Source: Enterococcus raffinosus
GTDB lineage: Bacteria > Bacillota > Bacilli > Lactobacillales > Enterococcaceae
Assembly (NCBI RefSeq): GCF_018917525.1
Contig: NZ_JAHLOS010000024.1
Coordinates: 1 to 64,000, forward strand
Length of the DNA: 64,000 nt
Direction of reading: 5' to 3'
Shown here: positions 1 through 9,736 of the stretch, in pieces
How the letters are laid out: every line of letters starts with the position of its first letter
How positions within the stretch are numbered: position 1 is the first letter of the stretch
Notes under the pieces: model-generated
Databases searched by the model: none
What the model saw: the letters and a program-made list of their open reading frames with translations, nothing else
What the model was told of the DNA's origin: nothing
Translations under genes and position numbers: made by a program

Positions 1-36
1 CAGGAAGTTCAAAGAAAGTGCCAAGCTAACTATTAA
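1..36 (+). other. Possible 3' end of a plus-strand gene
   Basis: The first bases are open in frame 1 up to a TAA at 34-36, and a terminator hairpin follows at 49-93, so a rightward gene may end here. Frame 3 also stops nearby (TAA 27-29), so the reading frame cannot be fixed. Nothing is recognisable in so few residues. Confidence 0.25.
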
Positions 37-48
37 TAAAAAAAGCAC

Positions 49-93
49 GCCCATCAATCATCCTTAAGTATACAGGAGGATTGATGGGCTTTT
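49..93 (+). terminator. Bidirectional intrinsic terminator
   Basis: A 15-base left arm (49-63) pairs with 75-89 with one mismatch and is followed by TTTT. An A-run precedes the left arm, so it can also act leftwards. It separates whatever lies left of the window from pilus locus 1. Confidence 0.75.
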
Positions 94-171
94 AATACAC
101 CTTACTATCTGACGCTTACTCTAATTCTTACTTGATCGGTGTGGTTAACGCACTACAACGACAAAAATGAA

Positions 172-194
172 CAGAAGGTCTTAGACACCTTCTG
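172..194 (-). terminator. Terminator of pilus operon 1
   Basis: Perfect 8-bp stem (172-179 with 187-194), 7-base loop, and a T-rich tract on the minus strand, 19 bases past the stop codon of the major pilin gene. It closes the operon and leaves no room for the sortase C gene that usually follows in Ebp loci. Confidence 0.8.
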
Positions 195-212
195 CTCATT
201 CTTTTCTATCAA

Positions 213-1799
213 TTAAACTTCAAAACGTACACGACGGTAGCGAACAATTGCTGCTGCCATCAAACCAAGACCAATTACGATAAAGGCAATGATGCCCATT
301 CCACCAGTTGATGGTAACGTGCCGCCTTTAGAGCTATTGGCAATTGGTAATGCTGTTGCGTTGTTGTAAGAATCTTTGTCGATTTCGAAATCAACATCGT
401 CGGTTAATTTTTGGAACCCATTTGGCGCTTTGATTTCTCGAAGCATGTAGTCACCGTATGCTAAACCAGTTACTTCAAAGCGTCCATCTGCATCAGAAAT
501 GAATTTTGTTGCGTTTGCGTAGTCTTCATTTGGTCCAACTGGCGTCCAAGTTTTAGAATCTGTACCAACTGTTAGGTATTGTTCTACGCCGTTTACTTCT
601 CTGATAACAACGAATTCCGCACCAGCTAATCCTTTTGTTTCGCCATCTTCATGTTTGAAGAATTTTTTACCGCCAGTGATGATTGGATCGATTGGATCAT
701 TTGTTTTCACATCATCTTGTCCACCATCATGATTCATTGTTACAGTAAATTCGTTGTTGATGTCCAAGTCGACTGGTGTTTCATCTGTGAATGAAACAGT
801 GTAGTAAAATTCAATTCTTTGTCCAGCATATTGACTTAAGTATTGCGCTGTTGCAGGTCCCGCAGCACCTGTCAAGTTCATTGCAATATTAAATCCAGCA
901 TAGCCAGTGAACGGTGCCGCTGTATTATAATAGTCATCTGTTGCATTCGCTAAGAAAGTCGCTGGGGTAACAGCCGTACCACCAATCACGATTTGATCAA
1001 TTCCTTCGAATTTCACACCTGTTTGGTCAACCGCATCTTTGAATTCTAATTTCGTATAACGAGGTGCTCCGTTAACAAGATCACCAATTTGGCTAGGAAT
1101 CACAAAGCTTGCACGGTAATGAATTTGTTGTCCAACTTCAAAGTCGTAAGCACCTGCTGGACGTGGTGGTAATGGATCGCCGTTATCATCCACTAATTCT
1201 TTCTCAGGGTCTTCGCCTTCTACTTTGTTCTTAGGATACAAATGAATGTTTTGTAGATCTTGACCATTGCTGCCTTTTAATGGAAGCATCAAGATTAATT
1301 TGTATGAACCAATTTCTACGCCTTGTGAAGCATGTTCTTCAAAGTAGTATACTTTATATGTGCCGTCAGCGTTTTTCGTTGGCAAGTTCGCAAAGTTTGC
1401 TTCACCATTTGCATCAGTGGTTTGATCGCCGGGTACTTGAGTAGCTGTTGTTTTATTTAAAACAAATGCATCCATCACAGCTTTGGCTTTTGTATTGTAT
1501 TCAGCATCTGTTTCATTTCCTGTCAATGTAGCATTTAATGCCGCGTAAAAATCTGTGGAAATATCCCAAGCAGTAAATGTGATCCCAGGTAATCCTTCAT
1601 AGCGATCGAAGCCTGGCATTAGCTCCCCAGTATTTTCGATACTGCTATTTGGAAACTCATCCATTTTTTTCTTGTGCAATGTCACGTTAACTGAATCTGC
1701 GGCATAAGCACGTTCTCCTCCGCCTAGCACCCCTGCTAGTAAAGGAATCATGCACAGCAATGTCGTTAACAATGCAATCCATTTTTTCTTATTTTTCAT
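213..1799 (-). CDS. Major (backbone) pilin, EbpC-like, locus 1
   Basis: This 528-aa protein is a secreted, wall-linked shaft subunit of a sortase-assembled pilus. A lysine-rich signal peptide ends near AYA-AD (about residue 34). The pilin motif YPKNK, whose lysine joins subunits, lies in the IHLYPKNK stretch near residue 190. A C-terminal CnaB-like domain carries the E-box LREIKAPNGF. The end is a sorting signal LPSTGG, a hydrophobic segment and RYRR. The start overlaps the upstream pilin gene by 11 bases and has an AAGGGGGA ribosome site. It is the last gene of the three-gene operon. The paralogue at 22037-23674 has the same layout with clearly diverged sequence. The family role is well established; subunit order here is inferred from motifs and gene order. 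Confidence 0.92.
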   Translation of the reverse strand: MKNKKKWIALLTTLLCMIPLLAGVLGGGERAYAADSVNVTLHKKKMDEFPNSSIENTGELMPGFDRYEGLPGITFTAWDISTDFYAALNATLTGNETDAEYNTKAKAVMDAFVLNKTTATQVPGDQTTDANGEANFANLPTKNADGTYKVYYFEEHASQGVEIGSYKLILMLPLKGSNGQDLQNIHLYPKNKVEGEDPEKELVDDNGDPLPPRPAGAYDFEVGQQIHYRASFVIPSQIGDLVNGAPRYTKLEFKDAVDQTGVKFEGIDQIVIGGTAVTPATFLANATDDYYNTAAPFTGYAGFNIAMNLTGAAGPATAQYLSQYAGQRIEFYYTVSFTDETPVDLDINNEFTVTMNHDGGQDDVKTNDPIDPIITGGKKFFKHEDGETKGLAGAEFVVIREVNGVEQYLTVGTDSKTWTPVGPNEDYANATKFISDADGRFEVTGLAYGDYMLREIKAPNGFQKLTDDVDFEIDKDSYNNATALPIANSSKGGTLPSTGGMGIIAFIVIGLGLMAAAIVRYRRVRFEV

Positions 1800-2559
1800 A
1801 ATTTTTTTCCCCCTTATTTTTGGTTAATCCAACTAAACCAACACTCATTAGCAACAACCCTAGAAAACAATAATTACGTATCAACTCGTTTGTAGAAGGA
1901 AGCTCCTTTCCTGAATACCCTGGTCCCTCCCCTCCACTTGGTGTTCCAATCGTCTTTGGTAAATCTTTCCTTGGTCCTGAGCTATCTGTAATCGGCGGTT
2001 CGGTCGATTTAGTTGTAGTAGTCGTTGACGGTGGTGGTTCAGAGGTTGGCGGTGTCACTGTAAGCTCACGATATTTACAGGTGATCTCCAGCTTGTCCGC
2101 TTCCCTTAGCGTATCCGTCATTTTCTGTGGCAAATAAATAATGATCGGCACCATATGATAGTTGCCTGTTTCACCTGAAGAAAGGATCAGATAGGCAGCA
2201 TCTTGGTTATTCTGCTGCCGTGATACGCTTAGTGTGATTTCCCCTTTATCATCCACTGCGTATGGTGTTTGATTGACCTTCTTTAATTGTTCTGTTTGAA
2301 CAAATGCTTCTAATCGTTCTTTGGTCGGATAGGTGTCCATGATATACTTCTTATCGTCCTTTTCATTACTGGCGCGTTTTTGACGCCATTCGGTCAAATC
2401 ATAGATATCCAACGTGATTTGCTCGGTCCCTTCGTATACAGGACCGGTTTCCGGTCTGGTCTTGATCAGTACTTCCACTAGACTTTCCTCTGCAAAAGCA
2501 GTAACCCCCATGTTACAAATTCCCAGAATAAGTCCCAAGAGAAGAATCATTTTTTTCAT
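1789..2559 (-). CDS. Minor (basal) pilin, EbpB-like, locus 1
   Basis: This 256-aa protein has a signal peptide (cleavage near AFA-EE, residue 23), one pilin domain, and a Pro/Thr/Ser-rich stretch (about 165-220). It ends in a sorting signal that reads LPSTN instead of LPXTG, then a membrane segment and KNKGEKN. The size, the proline-rich tail and the position between tip and shaft genes match the base subunit that attaches enterococcal pili to the wall. Its ATG shares one base with the stop codon of the tip gene (TAATG) and is preceded by GAGGAGGGG, so translation is probably coupled. The Asn in the sorting motif recurs in the locus 2 paralogue (FPQTN). Confidence 0.85.
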   Translation of the reverse strand: MKKMILLLGLILGICNMGVTAFAEESLVEVLIKTRPETGPVYEGTEQITLDIYDLTEWRQKRASNEKDDKKYIMDTYPTKERLEAFVQTEQLKKVNQTPYAVDDKGEITLSVSRQQNNQDAAYLILSSGETGNYHMVPIIIYLPQKMTDTLREADKLEITCKYRELTVTPPTSEPPPSTTTTTKSTEPPITDSSGPRKDLPKTIGTPSGGEGPGYSGKELPSTNELIRNYCFLGLLLMSVGLVGLTKNKGEKNYEK

Positions 2560-5500
2560 TACGATCCCCTCCTCTTCGTGTGAAGCCAGTAAAGGCTGCC
2601 AAGCAGTCCTCCTGCTGTAGAGATAACCCCAAGTGCTACTTTGAAGAACATCGCCGTTCCCGATCCGCCTGTACTAGGCATCGGACCCGTGCCGCGTTTC
2701 CTATTTGTGACAGTCAATTGAATAAGATTTGGATTACCGACACCACCTGAGCCGCTGACATTTGGATTCGATTGAATACTAACAACGCCCGCTTGCGAAA
2801 TACTGATTCGAACGGTGCCGCTCATTCCTTGATACCCATTTGGAACGACCGTTTCAGACAGACTGTATTCCCCTGGTCGCAATCCACTAAATTCGAAATA
2901 TGGTCCGCCAGTCTCCGTTTGATCATAGTTCGTACCGATCAAGCGGAAGCTTGCTCCGCGAAGTTCATTTCCATCTTCATCGACTTTTTTGATCTTCAAC
3001 TTGAAATCAGCCAGCTTATTCGTGACTTTATACGGTGACGATTTGCCATTCAGCGTAATGGTTAAAGCCGTTCCCGCAGCGTTTTCCACTGCTTTGAGAT
3101 CGAGGTTTGCCATTTTTTCATATCCTGCTGGTACATAGGATTCTTCAATGATGAAGTCGCCCATTGGAATATTTTCGATGGTTACTTGTCCATTCGCATC
3201 TGGTTCAATATCTGTCGCTAATACTCTGCCGTCTGACCTGCGGGTGATGGTGAATTTAGGTTTATCCTTGCTAAACGGTGTCTTGCCATCATCCATGTAC
3301 TTGCAAAGAACCACCTTACCGGTCAATAATTTGTTCGTCAGTTTGATGCCATCTTTTGGTTTCGTTTCAGCAGTGAAGCTCGTTCCATAATTGTAGGTTG
3401 GCTTGGCATAGCCCGTTGTTCGTGTTTCCTCGACCACTCGATAGACGGTGTTCCCGCCCTCGACATTTTGGAATACCCCTTTCCAACTGTCGATCGGTGT
3501 CAATGTCAAGGATTCGACATCCTCCCACGTACTTCCCGTTCTCTTCTGCAATGTCACTCTCACGTAGTTTGTTCGAAGTCCCCAATAATTTTCAGTTCCC
3601 CGATAGCTGTCTGACCAGAGCTTCTCGACTGGAATCTCCAAGTCTTTCGTTAGCTTATTGGTTACCTCATGCAAGGAAGTCTTGCCGTTTACAGTAATAT
3701 TAAGGTCTGTACCTGCGGAATTTTCGACTGCCTTCACATCGATATCAGCCATCTTGTCATAGCCTTGAGGCACATAGGTCTCTTCTACAACAAAATCACC
3801 GAGTGGAATATCTGTGATGACTACTTGCCCCCTAGTATTCGGCTCAAGGTCGCTCACCAATAGCTTGCCATCTGATTTACGCCTTACAGTAAATCGTGGC
3901 AAATCTGACGTAAATGGTGTCTTCCCGTCTTCCTTATACTTACAAAAGACCGTTGCCCCCTTCAGCAACTTATTCGTAATTTGAACCCCTTTGCTCGGTA
4001 ATGTTTTCGCGGTAAATTCATCCACATTGGAATCCGGCTTGGCATACCCCGTTGTCCTTGAAGGCTCAACGACCCTGTAGATAGTGCTGCCACTTTCCGC
4101 CGAAAATGATGTTTTCCAATTATTCGCCGCATTTAATGTTTTCGTTTCAACATCCACCCATGAATTACCACTTTTTCTTTGTAGAACAACTTTGACACTG
4201 TTTGCGCGAAGTCCCCAGTAGTTATCTGTGCTCATATGCGAATCAGACCATTTCTTCTCAACCGGAATTTCGAACTTATTCGACTTGCCTTTCGCTGACG
4301 GTACACCAAAATCTAGCTTATCCGTCGTTCGTTCAGGCGTTGGTGTAAGTGTCGTTCTTCCGTTCGTTTGATACCATGTGTCGCCTTCATAATTCACAGC
4401 GTCTGTTTTTAACCGAAGTTTGTAATCTAATTGAACTTCTTGCTGACCATAAAGATTGATGTTATCTACCTTGATCGTATTGTTTATCACAACCGGATCG
4501 TTCGGCAGCTTGCTTGTTTCAATTGCTGGCACACCGCTTTTTTTGATTTCCTTAACAGTAGGTTTTCCTACTAGCTCAAACATATCTCCGATTGGATCTT
4601 CAATAACGCCTTTATCTACTGTTTGAATGACTGAGTTAAACCAATCATCAAAAGAAATGTCAAAATCACCTGTTGTACTAGCATGATAAAATTGGTAATC
4701 AGCCTGTGAATCTCCAGAAGCGTTCGCCTTTTTGGAAGCCATACGATACAAACCAGTGACCAATTCATCCCTTGAATGCCGTTCTACTGTAAAGTTTTTT
4801 TGGATATTGATAGCGATGGAATTAATCTCCATTCCTTGATCTTTGATATCCGCTGCAGTCGAATTGGCAGGCGTCAAATGACTATAAATTCGTTGGCCCG
4901 TAGTTCCTACTGCGATTCCCGAAGGTTTATATACCGTAAAATATCTTTCACCATTAGGCTCCCTTTCTGGAAGTCCCCAATAACGTCCATTATAGATCAG
5001 AGACCCATCATAAATTGGAGGTGGACTAGGATGGTTTGAATCAATTCGCAACCCATCGTAATAGATACTTGAATCCGAATGACCAGATATCGGTACTTCA
5101 CTCATATTCGGCGCGCCATCAGTCAAAAGGAAAATGACTTTTCGCCGATTGGTCCCACTAGCATTATTCAACATTGTTTGTGCATCCATTAATGCTTTTT
5201 GTGTGAAGGTATTTCCATCTGAATCAATACTTTTATACCTATCTACTACGTTTTGCCAGCCTGTCGAGTTGGCAGACATAGGAACAATTTGGTTTCCTGA
5301 ATAATCAGGCGAAGAGTAAATTACTCCACCAATACGAAGGCTGTCAGTATCTGGGTTAGCCGCTTTGAACTTATCGATCAATTTTTGTAACGAGTTGACT
5401 GCTAATGTTTTTCTCGTCATCCCGCCAATATTTCCATGTGATTGAATCATCGAAGCGGAATTATCCAATACAAAACAAACATCCACCCCAGGTTTTGGAA

Positions 5501-6419
5501 TTGTTCTACCTCGGACATTTAGACGAACATTAAATTCATCTTCTTTAGATGTCTCACTCGCATATTTTCGCAATTCAATATTAGGTTTTGATTTATTCTC
5601 ACCATATTTGATATACGATTTCGTATGGTCATCTGATGAGACATCCCAACTCGTTAATCCATCCCAACCAGATTCTTTCTCATAACCACCTTGATGATTG
5701 CGAACGTTTGACTGTCCGGTCGGCGTCCAATAGCAAGTAGGATAGGTGCCGTTATTCGACGTATACACGGGTGCTTTATTGGTATATTTCGGTGGGTCCA
5801 TCCGAAGCAACCCATTGTTTGGAACTGCCGTTGCTGGTACTGGCACAACTTCTTCTGGTTCAGGCGGACCGATAAAATCTTCTGAACTTGTTTTGACCGC
5901 TGCTTTACTCTCAGAAGTTTTTGTTTCTTCTTTTGTATCCTGCGCTTTAAGAACAAAGGATTCTTTGATATCAAGAATGTTTTCCTGTATCTTCGCGTCT
6001 TTTCCGTTAGAAAGTGTCTGCTCGTCTAGTTGAACATCTAAATTGAGTTTCTTTGTTGATTTCGGTAACTCAAAAACGAGTTGTCCTTCCATGGAAGCTG
6101 AATAGTTCTTTTCAATTAGCCATTCATCCTTCTCATCCATGTTCTTAATCGTTGGATACGTGATCACTTTTCTTTTCTCATTTGTTACTTTCAATTTGAG
6201 ACGCTGTTCTTTATCACTCTCTTCGCTTTGCCTGCTAAACGTGATTCGCCAACGATTTGTATCTTCTAATGATTCATATTCATAGGAGACTTTTAAGAAC
6301 TTTTCATTGATCAGTTCCGTTTTCGTTGTTTCGGCATACGCAGTAACTAGTGATGGTAGTGTTTCTGTAATAAAAGAAAATAGTAGAACAACCAACATGA
6401 GTAAGTGCTTCTTTTTCAT
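2559..6419 (-). CDS. Tip pilin with VWA domain, EbpA-like, locus 1
   Basis: This 1286-aa wall-anchored adhesin is the presumed pilus tip. The ATG at 6419 is chosen over an upstream in-frame GTG (6455) because GGAGG lies just ahead of it and MKKKHLL begins a normal signal peptide ending AYA-ET. The order is an N-terminal region, a Pro/Glu linker (about 185-205), a von Willebrand A domain with MIDAS (D319-x-S-x-S, TFTQ, TDGAPN), then two tandem copies of a ~207-aa CnaB-pair module, and a last CnaB domain with SETVVPNGY. It ends MPSTGG plus membrane anchor, with Met replacing the usual Leu. The mature part has four Cys (YPTCYW, DVCFVL, VFCKY, VLCKY) that the paralogue lacks. It is first in the three-gene operon. 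Confidence 0.9.
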   Translation of the reverse strand: MKKKHLLMLVVLLFSFITETLPSLVTAYAETTKTELINEKFLKVSYEYESLEDTNRWRITFSRQSEESDKEQRLKLKVTNEKRKVITYPTIKNMDEKDEWLIEKNYSASMEGQLVFELPKSTKKLNLDVQLDEQTLSNGKDAKIQENILDIKESFVLKAQDTKEETKTSESKAAVKTSSEDFIGPPEPEEVVPVPATAVPNNGLLRMDPPKYTNKAPVYTSNNGTYPTCYWTPTGQSNVRNHQGGYEKESGWDGLTSWDVSSDDHTKSYIKYGENKSKPNIELRKYASETSKEDEFNVRLNVRGRTIPKPGVDVCFVLDNSASMIQSHGNIGGMTRKTLAVNSLQKLIDKFKAANPDTDSLRIGGVIYSSPDYSGNQIVPMSANSTGWQNVVDRYKSIDSDGNTFTQKALMDAQTMLNNASGTNRRKVIFLLTDGAPNMSEVPISGHSDSSIYYDGLRIDSNHPSPPPIYDGSLIYNGRYWGLPEREPNGERYFTVYKPSGIAVGTTGQRIYSHLTPANSTAADIKDQGMEINSIAINIQKNFTVERHSRDELVTGLYRMASKKANASGDSQADYQFYHASTTGDFDISFDDWFNSVIQTVDKGVIEDPIGDMFELVGKPTVKEIKKSGVPAIETSKLPNDPVVINNTIKVDNINLYGQQEVQLDYKLRLKTDAVNYEGDTWYQTNGRTTLTPTPERTTDKLDFGVPSAKGKSNKFEIPVEKKWSDSHMSTDNYWGLRANSVKVVLQRKSGNSWVDVETKTLNAANNWKTSFSAESGSTIYRVVEPSRTTGYAKPDSNVDEFTAKTLPSKGVQITNKLLKGATVFCKYKEDGKTPFTSDLPRFTVRRKSDGKLLVSDLEPNTRGQVVITDIPLGDFVVEETYVPQGYDKMADIDVKAVENSAGTDLNITVNGKTSLHEVTNKLTKDLEIPVEKLWSDSYRGTENYWGLRTNYVRVTLQKRTGSTWEDVESLTLTPIDSWKGVFQNVEGGNTVYRVVEETRTTGYAKPTYNYGTSFTAETKPKDGIKLTNKLLTGKVVLCKYMDDGKTPFSKDKPKFTITRRSDGRVLATDIEPDANGQVTIENIPMGDFIIEESYVPAGYEKMANLDLKAVENAAGTALTITLNGKSSPYKVTNKLADFKLKIKKVDEDGNELRGASFRLIGTNYDQTETGGPYFEFSGLRPGEYSLSETVVPNGYQGMSGTVRISISQAGVVSIQSNPNVSGSGGVGNPNLIQLTVTNRKRGTGPMPSTGGSGTAMFFKVALGVISTAGGLLGSLYWLHTKRRGS
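3018..4275 (-). repeat. Two tandem ~207-aa CnaB-pair modules in tip pilin 1
   Basis: Module 1 (about 3640-4275) and module 2 (about 3018-3640) each start with EIPVEK-WSDS, continue through NYWGLR, YRVVE, TTGYAKP and CKY-DGKTPF, and end at VTNKL. They are clearly related in protein sequence and arose by internal duplication. Copy number is likely to vary between strains. Confidence 0.85.
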
Positions 6420-6685
6420 TTCATAAATTCCTCCTTTCACCCTTTTTTCACCCACTCTCCCTTCCGCATAACAATATGATAACTGATATCATTTTCTCTC
6501 GCTGAATATGTTTTTTTATATTTTTTAGTTATTCAAATATGATATTTCAGCGTTGTTTTATCTTTTTTATAACCTTTAGTGTTATTGGACCCAATTACTT
6601 AATTTGATTTAAAGAATAATAAAGTTTGATTGTCGTAAAAAAAATTTACCTTTTGAATTTTTCGTCAAAAAAAAACAAAAAAAGA

Positions 6686-6709
6686 CCTCGGAAATATCTA
6701 TTTCCGAGG
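6686..6709 (-). terminator. Minus-strand terminator between regulator and pilus operon 1
   Basis: Perfect 9-bp stem (6686-6694 with 6701-6709), 6-base loop, then a long T-rich tract on the minus strand. It insulates the pilus operon from the Mga-like gene. Confidence 0.8.
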
Positions 6710-6847
6710 CAAGTATGAATATAATGTGTCTATTTTCTTTTTATCTCCTTATTTGATCAATAGATTTCCACTTAATTAGTAAAGGAAACATCAACTGTAA
6801 AGAGACTTCCGAAATCTGCTATTTACTACTTTCGTATAGAAAAGAAA

Positions 6848-6877
6848 AAGGATGAGGCAAACACTCGCCTCATCCTT
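6848..6877 (-). terminator. Minus-strand terminator downstream of the Mga-like gene
   Basis: Perfect 11-bp stem (6848-6858 with 6867-6877) with CTTTTTCTTT on the minus strand. It is probably the original terminator of the Mga-like gene, now separated from it by the transposase remnant. Confidence 0.75.
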
Positions 6878-6912
6878 ATGACTATTCAGTTATTAATTAT
6901 TTAGCGAATTGA

Positions 6913-7318
6913 CTTGAGTATCAAGAACGAAAGAAAATTGAAGCTTGGAAACAAATCGATCAACCATTATCCAATCGTACGATCGCAAAATCACCAAATT
7001 GTGTTCCTCAAACTACCCTTACTAAGAAAGACCGCACGGTCCGCCAAATCAAACGCAAAATGGCAAAACATATGAATACGAATCATTTATCACATCTGCA
7101 AACGTTAGACAAGTAGCCTATGAACAGGTACGAGCGAATTCCCGCAAACACCAGATATGGCTTTCTTCGTCCAATATCCTTGAGAATACCGATCATCAGA
7201 TGAAAAAGGAAAAGCAATCCCAGATGTCCTCGCTTGGCGTGCAAAAAGCTGAATCTATTACCGTATGAAAATTTCTCTTACACGACAATATTGCACAACT
7301 ACAATGAGTGCTTCCTGT
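6913..7318 (+). pseudogene. Decayed IS30-family transposase remnant
   Basis: Translating the plus strand gives a transposase-like string broken by frame changes. EYQERKKIEAWKQID and LSNRTIAK (from 6916) form the HTH end. TVRQIKRK then shifts frame near 7060 into NGKTYEYESF and QVAYEQVRANSRK. DHQMKKEKQS and PDVLAWRAK follow after more shifts. The order fits the N-terminal half of an IS30-type transposase from memory of the family. No start codon, inverted repeats or DDE half remain, so it cannot move. It fills most of the space between the Mga-like gene and its terminator. Confidence 0.65.
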
Positions 7319-7327
7319 TCCTCTTAT

Positions 7328-8821
7328 TTATCCCGAAAGATCACTGATCAACTGTTGCAGCTGAACGATGTTTTGATTAGTTAAAAAAGGATCAATGATC
7401 ACTGTAGGATAATCATAGGGTACTTCTTCTACACTACTTGAAGTAACCAACGCGTCATATTTCATCAATTCACTAATCGTGATCCGTGAATCCCGAGAAC
7501 GCTCCTCTACAAAATGAATCTTAAAATTTCCATAGATCCGTTCTTCAATCTGTTCTGCTAAAAAAACTTCCTCGGTTGGCGACAATTCAGAAAGCAGTAG
7601 AATCTTTAGAGGCTGATCCGCGCTCGCTAATAAATTTAAACTTTGAGGAACCATTGTTATCAACAGATAGGTGTAATTCCAGATAAAATCAGTTTCTTGG
7701 TAAATACGGTATTTCTTCACAAAGGATTCGGCGATTTTCAGGACCTTCTTCACCGCTTGATAATGAGTTTCCATCATCTTTTCTAAGAAAATCCCTCGTT
7801 GACGGTATAAAATATCAATGTAGCGCCCTTTAGGTGGATACATCCGTTGATCATTCACCAGTATAATCGTCAGTTCGTTCATTTCTAGGTCCCCCAACGA
7901 GCGACCTAGTAAACGATTAAAATCTTCAACCAACTCATAATGCTTTTGATACAAATCGCGATAGATCCTACTTTGCTTCATCGCAGATTTCCATTGATCC
8001 TCGCTGAAAATCAGCATATCCGCATATGACAACCATAAACAATCCTTGATATCTTCCTCCGTTAACCGAACTCGAAAAGACTCTAAAGCGATTCTCTCAA
8101 ACGCTTCTAAAGTTTCCTCATCAGGCAAGCTTAACGGACTTATCAATTCATTTGCAGGATATCGTCGACCATTTTTGATTCGCCATAGACTGATATAAAT
8201 GTTGTAGCTTAATCGTTTTCTAAAAATATGACGATTTTCTAAATGGTTAACCTGAATAAACTGATCCACTAAATTGGTTATCGCTTTAATCTGGTATTCC
8301 TTTAAATTTGAAAAAAGTGAATCGACATGATCCGATTTTTCTAAAAAATAGCGATAGTAGAAATGTCGGATAACACTTTCCTTTCCTTCAATCCGCAACG
8401 GGCGGTAATCCAGTTTTATTCCTGCTTTCTTTAGGGCGGTTTCAAGTTTCTTTAAGTAACGTTGTGTATTTGAGGCACTAAGATAAAGTTTTTCTGCTAA
8501 ATCACTAATGCTTGAACACTTTTCATAAAGCAATTCTTCAATAATCTGAAATTCTGGTGCTTGTTGAAGAACGTCTGCATACAATCGGTTGATACTCACA
8601 TGCGGCTTGACATTAATTTGATAAAGCCCTTTGAATTTCTCAATATGAAAATCCTCTTGCTCATCGTTAATCAACTTGACATCCTTCAACAAAATTGGTA
8701 ATGAACATTCCAGCTCTTCTAATAATTGATCACTTGGCAACCCAACTTGACTTGCATAGAGAAGCTCAACAAAACGCAGTCGTCTCAAACTGCTTGTCCC
8801 CAAAACCTCTCTGAAATCCAT
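7328..8821 (-). CDS. Mga/AtxA-like transcription regulator, pilus locus 1 (EbpR-like)
   Basis: This 497-aa cytoplasmic regulator has N-terminal winged helix-turn-helix modules (about 10-60 and 85-130, with SISDLAEKLYLSASNTQRYLKKL), a central PRD-like region and a C-terminal EIIB-like domain, the layout of the Mga/AtxA family. Family members control surface proteins and pili; EbpR activates the ebp operon in E. faecalis. Its place just upstream of pilus operon 1, on the same strand, supports that role here. The ATG follows AAGGGGATGATGAA. The PRD histidines that sense PTS state in this family were not assigned. It resembles the regulator at 20470-21993 in domain order only. Confidence 0.85.
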   Translation of the reverse strand: MDFREVLGTSSLRRLRFVELLYASQVGLPSDQLLEELECSLPILLKDVKLINDEQEDFHIEKFKGLYQINVKPHVSINRLYADVLQQAPEFQIIEELLYEKCSSISDLAEKLYLSASNTQRYLKKLETALKKAGIKLDYRPLRIEGKESVIRHFYYRYFLEKSDHVDSLFSNLKEYQIKAITNLVDQFIQVNHLENRHIFRKRLSYNIYISLWRIKNGRRYPANELISPLSLPDEETLEAFERIALESFRVRLTEEDIKDCLWLSYADMLIFSEDQWKSAMKQSRIYRDLYQKHYELVEDFNRLLGRSLGDLEMNELTIILVNDQRMYPPKGRYIDILYRQRGIFLEKMMETHYQAVKKVLKIAESFVKKYRIYQETDFIWNYTYLLITMVPQSLNLLASADQPLKILLLSELSPTEEVFLAEQIEERIYGNFKIHFVEERSRDSRITISELMKYDALVTSSSVEEVPYDYPTVIIDPFLTNQNIVQLQQLISDLSG

Positions 8822-9736
8822 TTCATCATCCCCTTTGTTCTTCCCCTTTTAGAACGTAACAAAAGACTATTTTTTAAATATGAAAAAATCGGATACTCAG
8901 CATAATGAATCTACAACTCACATAAAATTCCAACTAACAGTGACCAACCATCATATGTGTGAATCATCAATCTTCGCTGATACCCGAAAAAATGTATCGT
9001 TCCATATCAAAATAGCCATCGAATTTATACTATTTTAATCAAGTTCACCTCTTACGCTTAACTTTTTCAAATTAATTTCGTTTTTTTGTTTATTATTTTT
9101 TCAACATAAAGATTATTTGATAGCCAATAGAAAACTAATAATCCTCTGTAACTATAATATTCAACCCATTTTCTTTACGATTTTTTCCTTATATACATAA
9201 TAACCAATCTTATTTCCCCTTGCTTTTTCACCATTTATTTATTTATGGTTATTAAAAAGCTCAGGGAATCAACAAACAATTAATTCTTAAATATTTTTTT
9301 GTTATTTAGTTCTTTTTTTTAATAATCATTAAAAAATATTATTACTCATTTTAAAAATACCAATTAAAAAAATTGAATTTTTTCTACCATAAATTCAAAA
9401 TCAAAAAAATACTCAGATATAACATTTGTTGCATTTGATTTCCGATTAATTATTTATATAATTTTCTAAATAGCTTAAAAATCGTCTTTTTATTCTAATA
9501 TTTCTATTCAATTGAATTGATTAAAATATTAAATCTGACGATTCAAGAAGTTTAGCCGATTACTTAAGAAAACATTCTAGCAATAACCGTAAAAGGAAGC
9601 CTATTCTAAAACTTTTAATGCCATTTATCACAGACAACACAAAAAGCTCATTTTATAAGAATAGCTTTACATTGAATTGTGTAATTCTTCGAATAATTCA
9701 CTATTGATTTTTTAAACTACTTGGGGGATTCTGATA

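Larger units (their letters stand above)
6420..6912. promoter_or_regulatory. Control region upstream of pilus operon 1
   Basis: AT-rich region ahead of the tip pilin gene. It holds an imperfect inverted repeat (CGCTGAATAT near 6510-6520 against ATATTTCAGCG near 6543-6553) that might bind the Mga-like regulator. No convincing -35/-10 pair was found. Two leftward terminators lie at 6686-6709 and 6848-6877, so the pilus operon probably has its own promoter below 6680. Confidence 0.35.

Noticed and set aside
3018-4275. CRISPR or tandem DNA repeat array in the tip pilin genes
   Set aside because: The repeats are long, diverged protein modules inside open reading frames, not short identical repeats with spacers. 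No CRISPR array was seen anywhere in the window.
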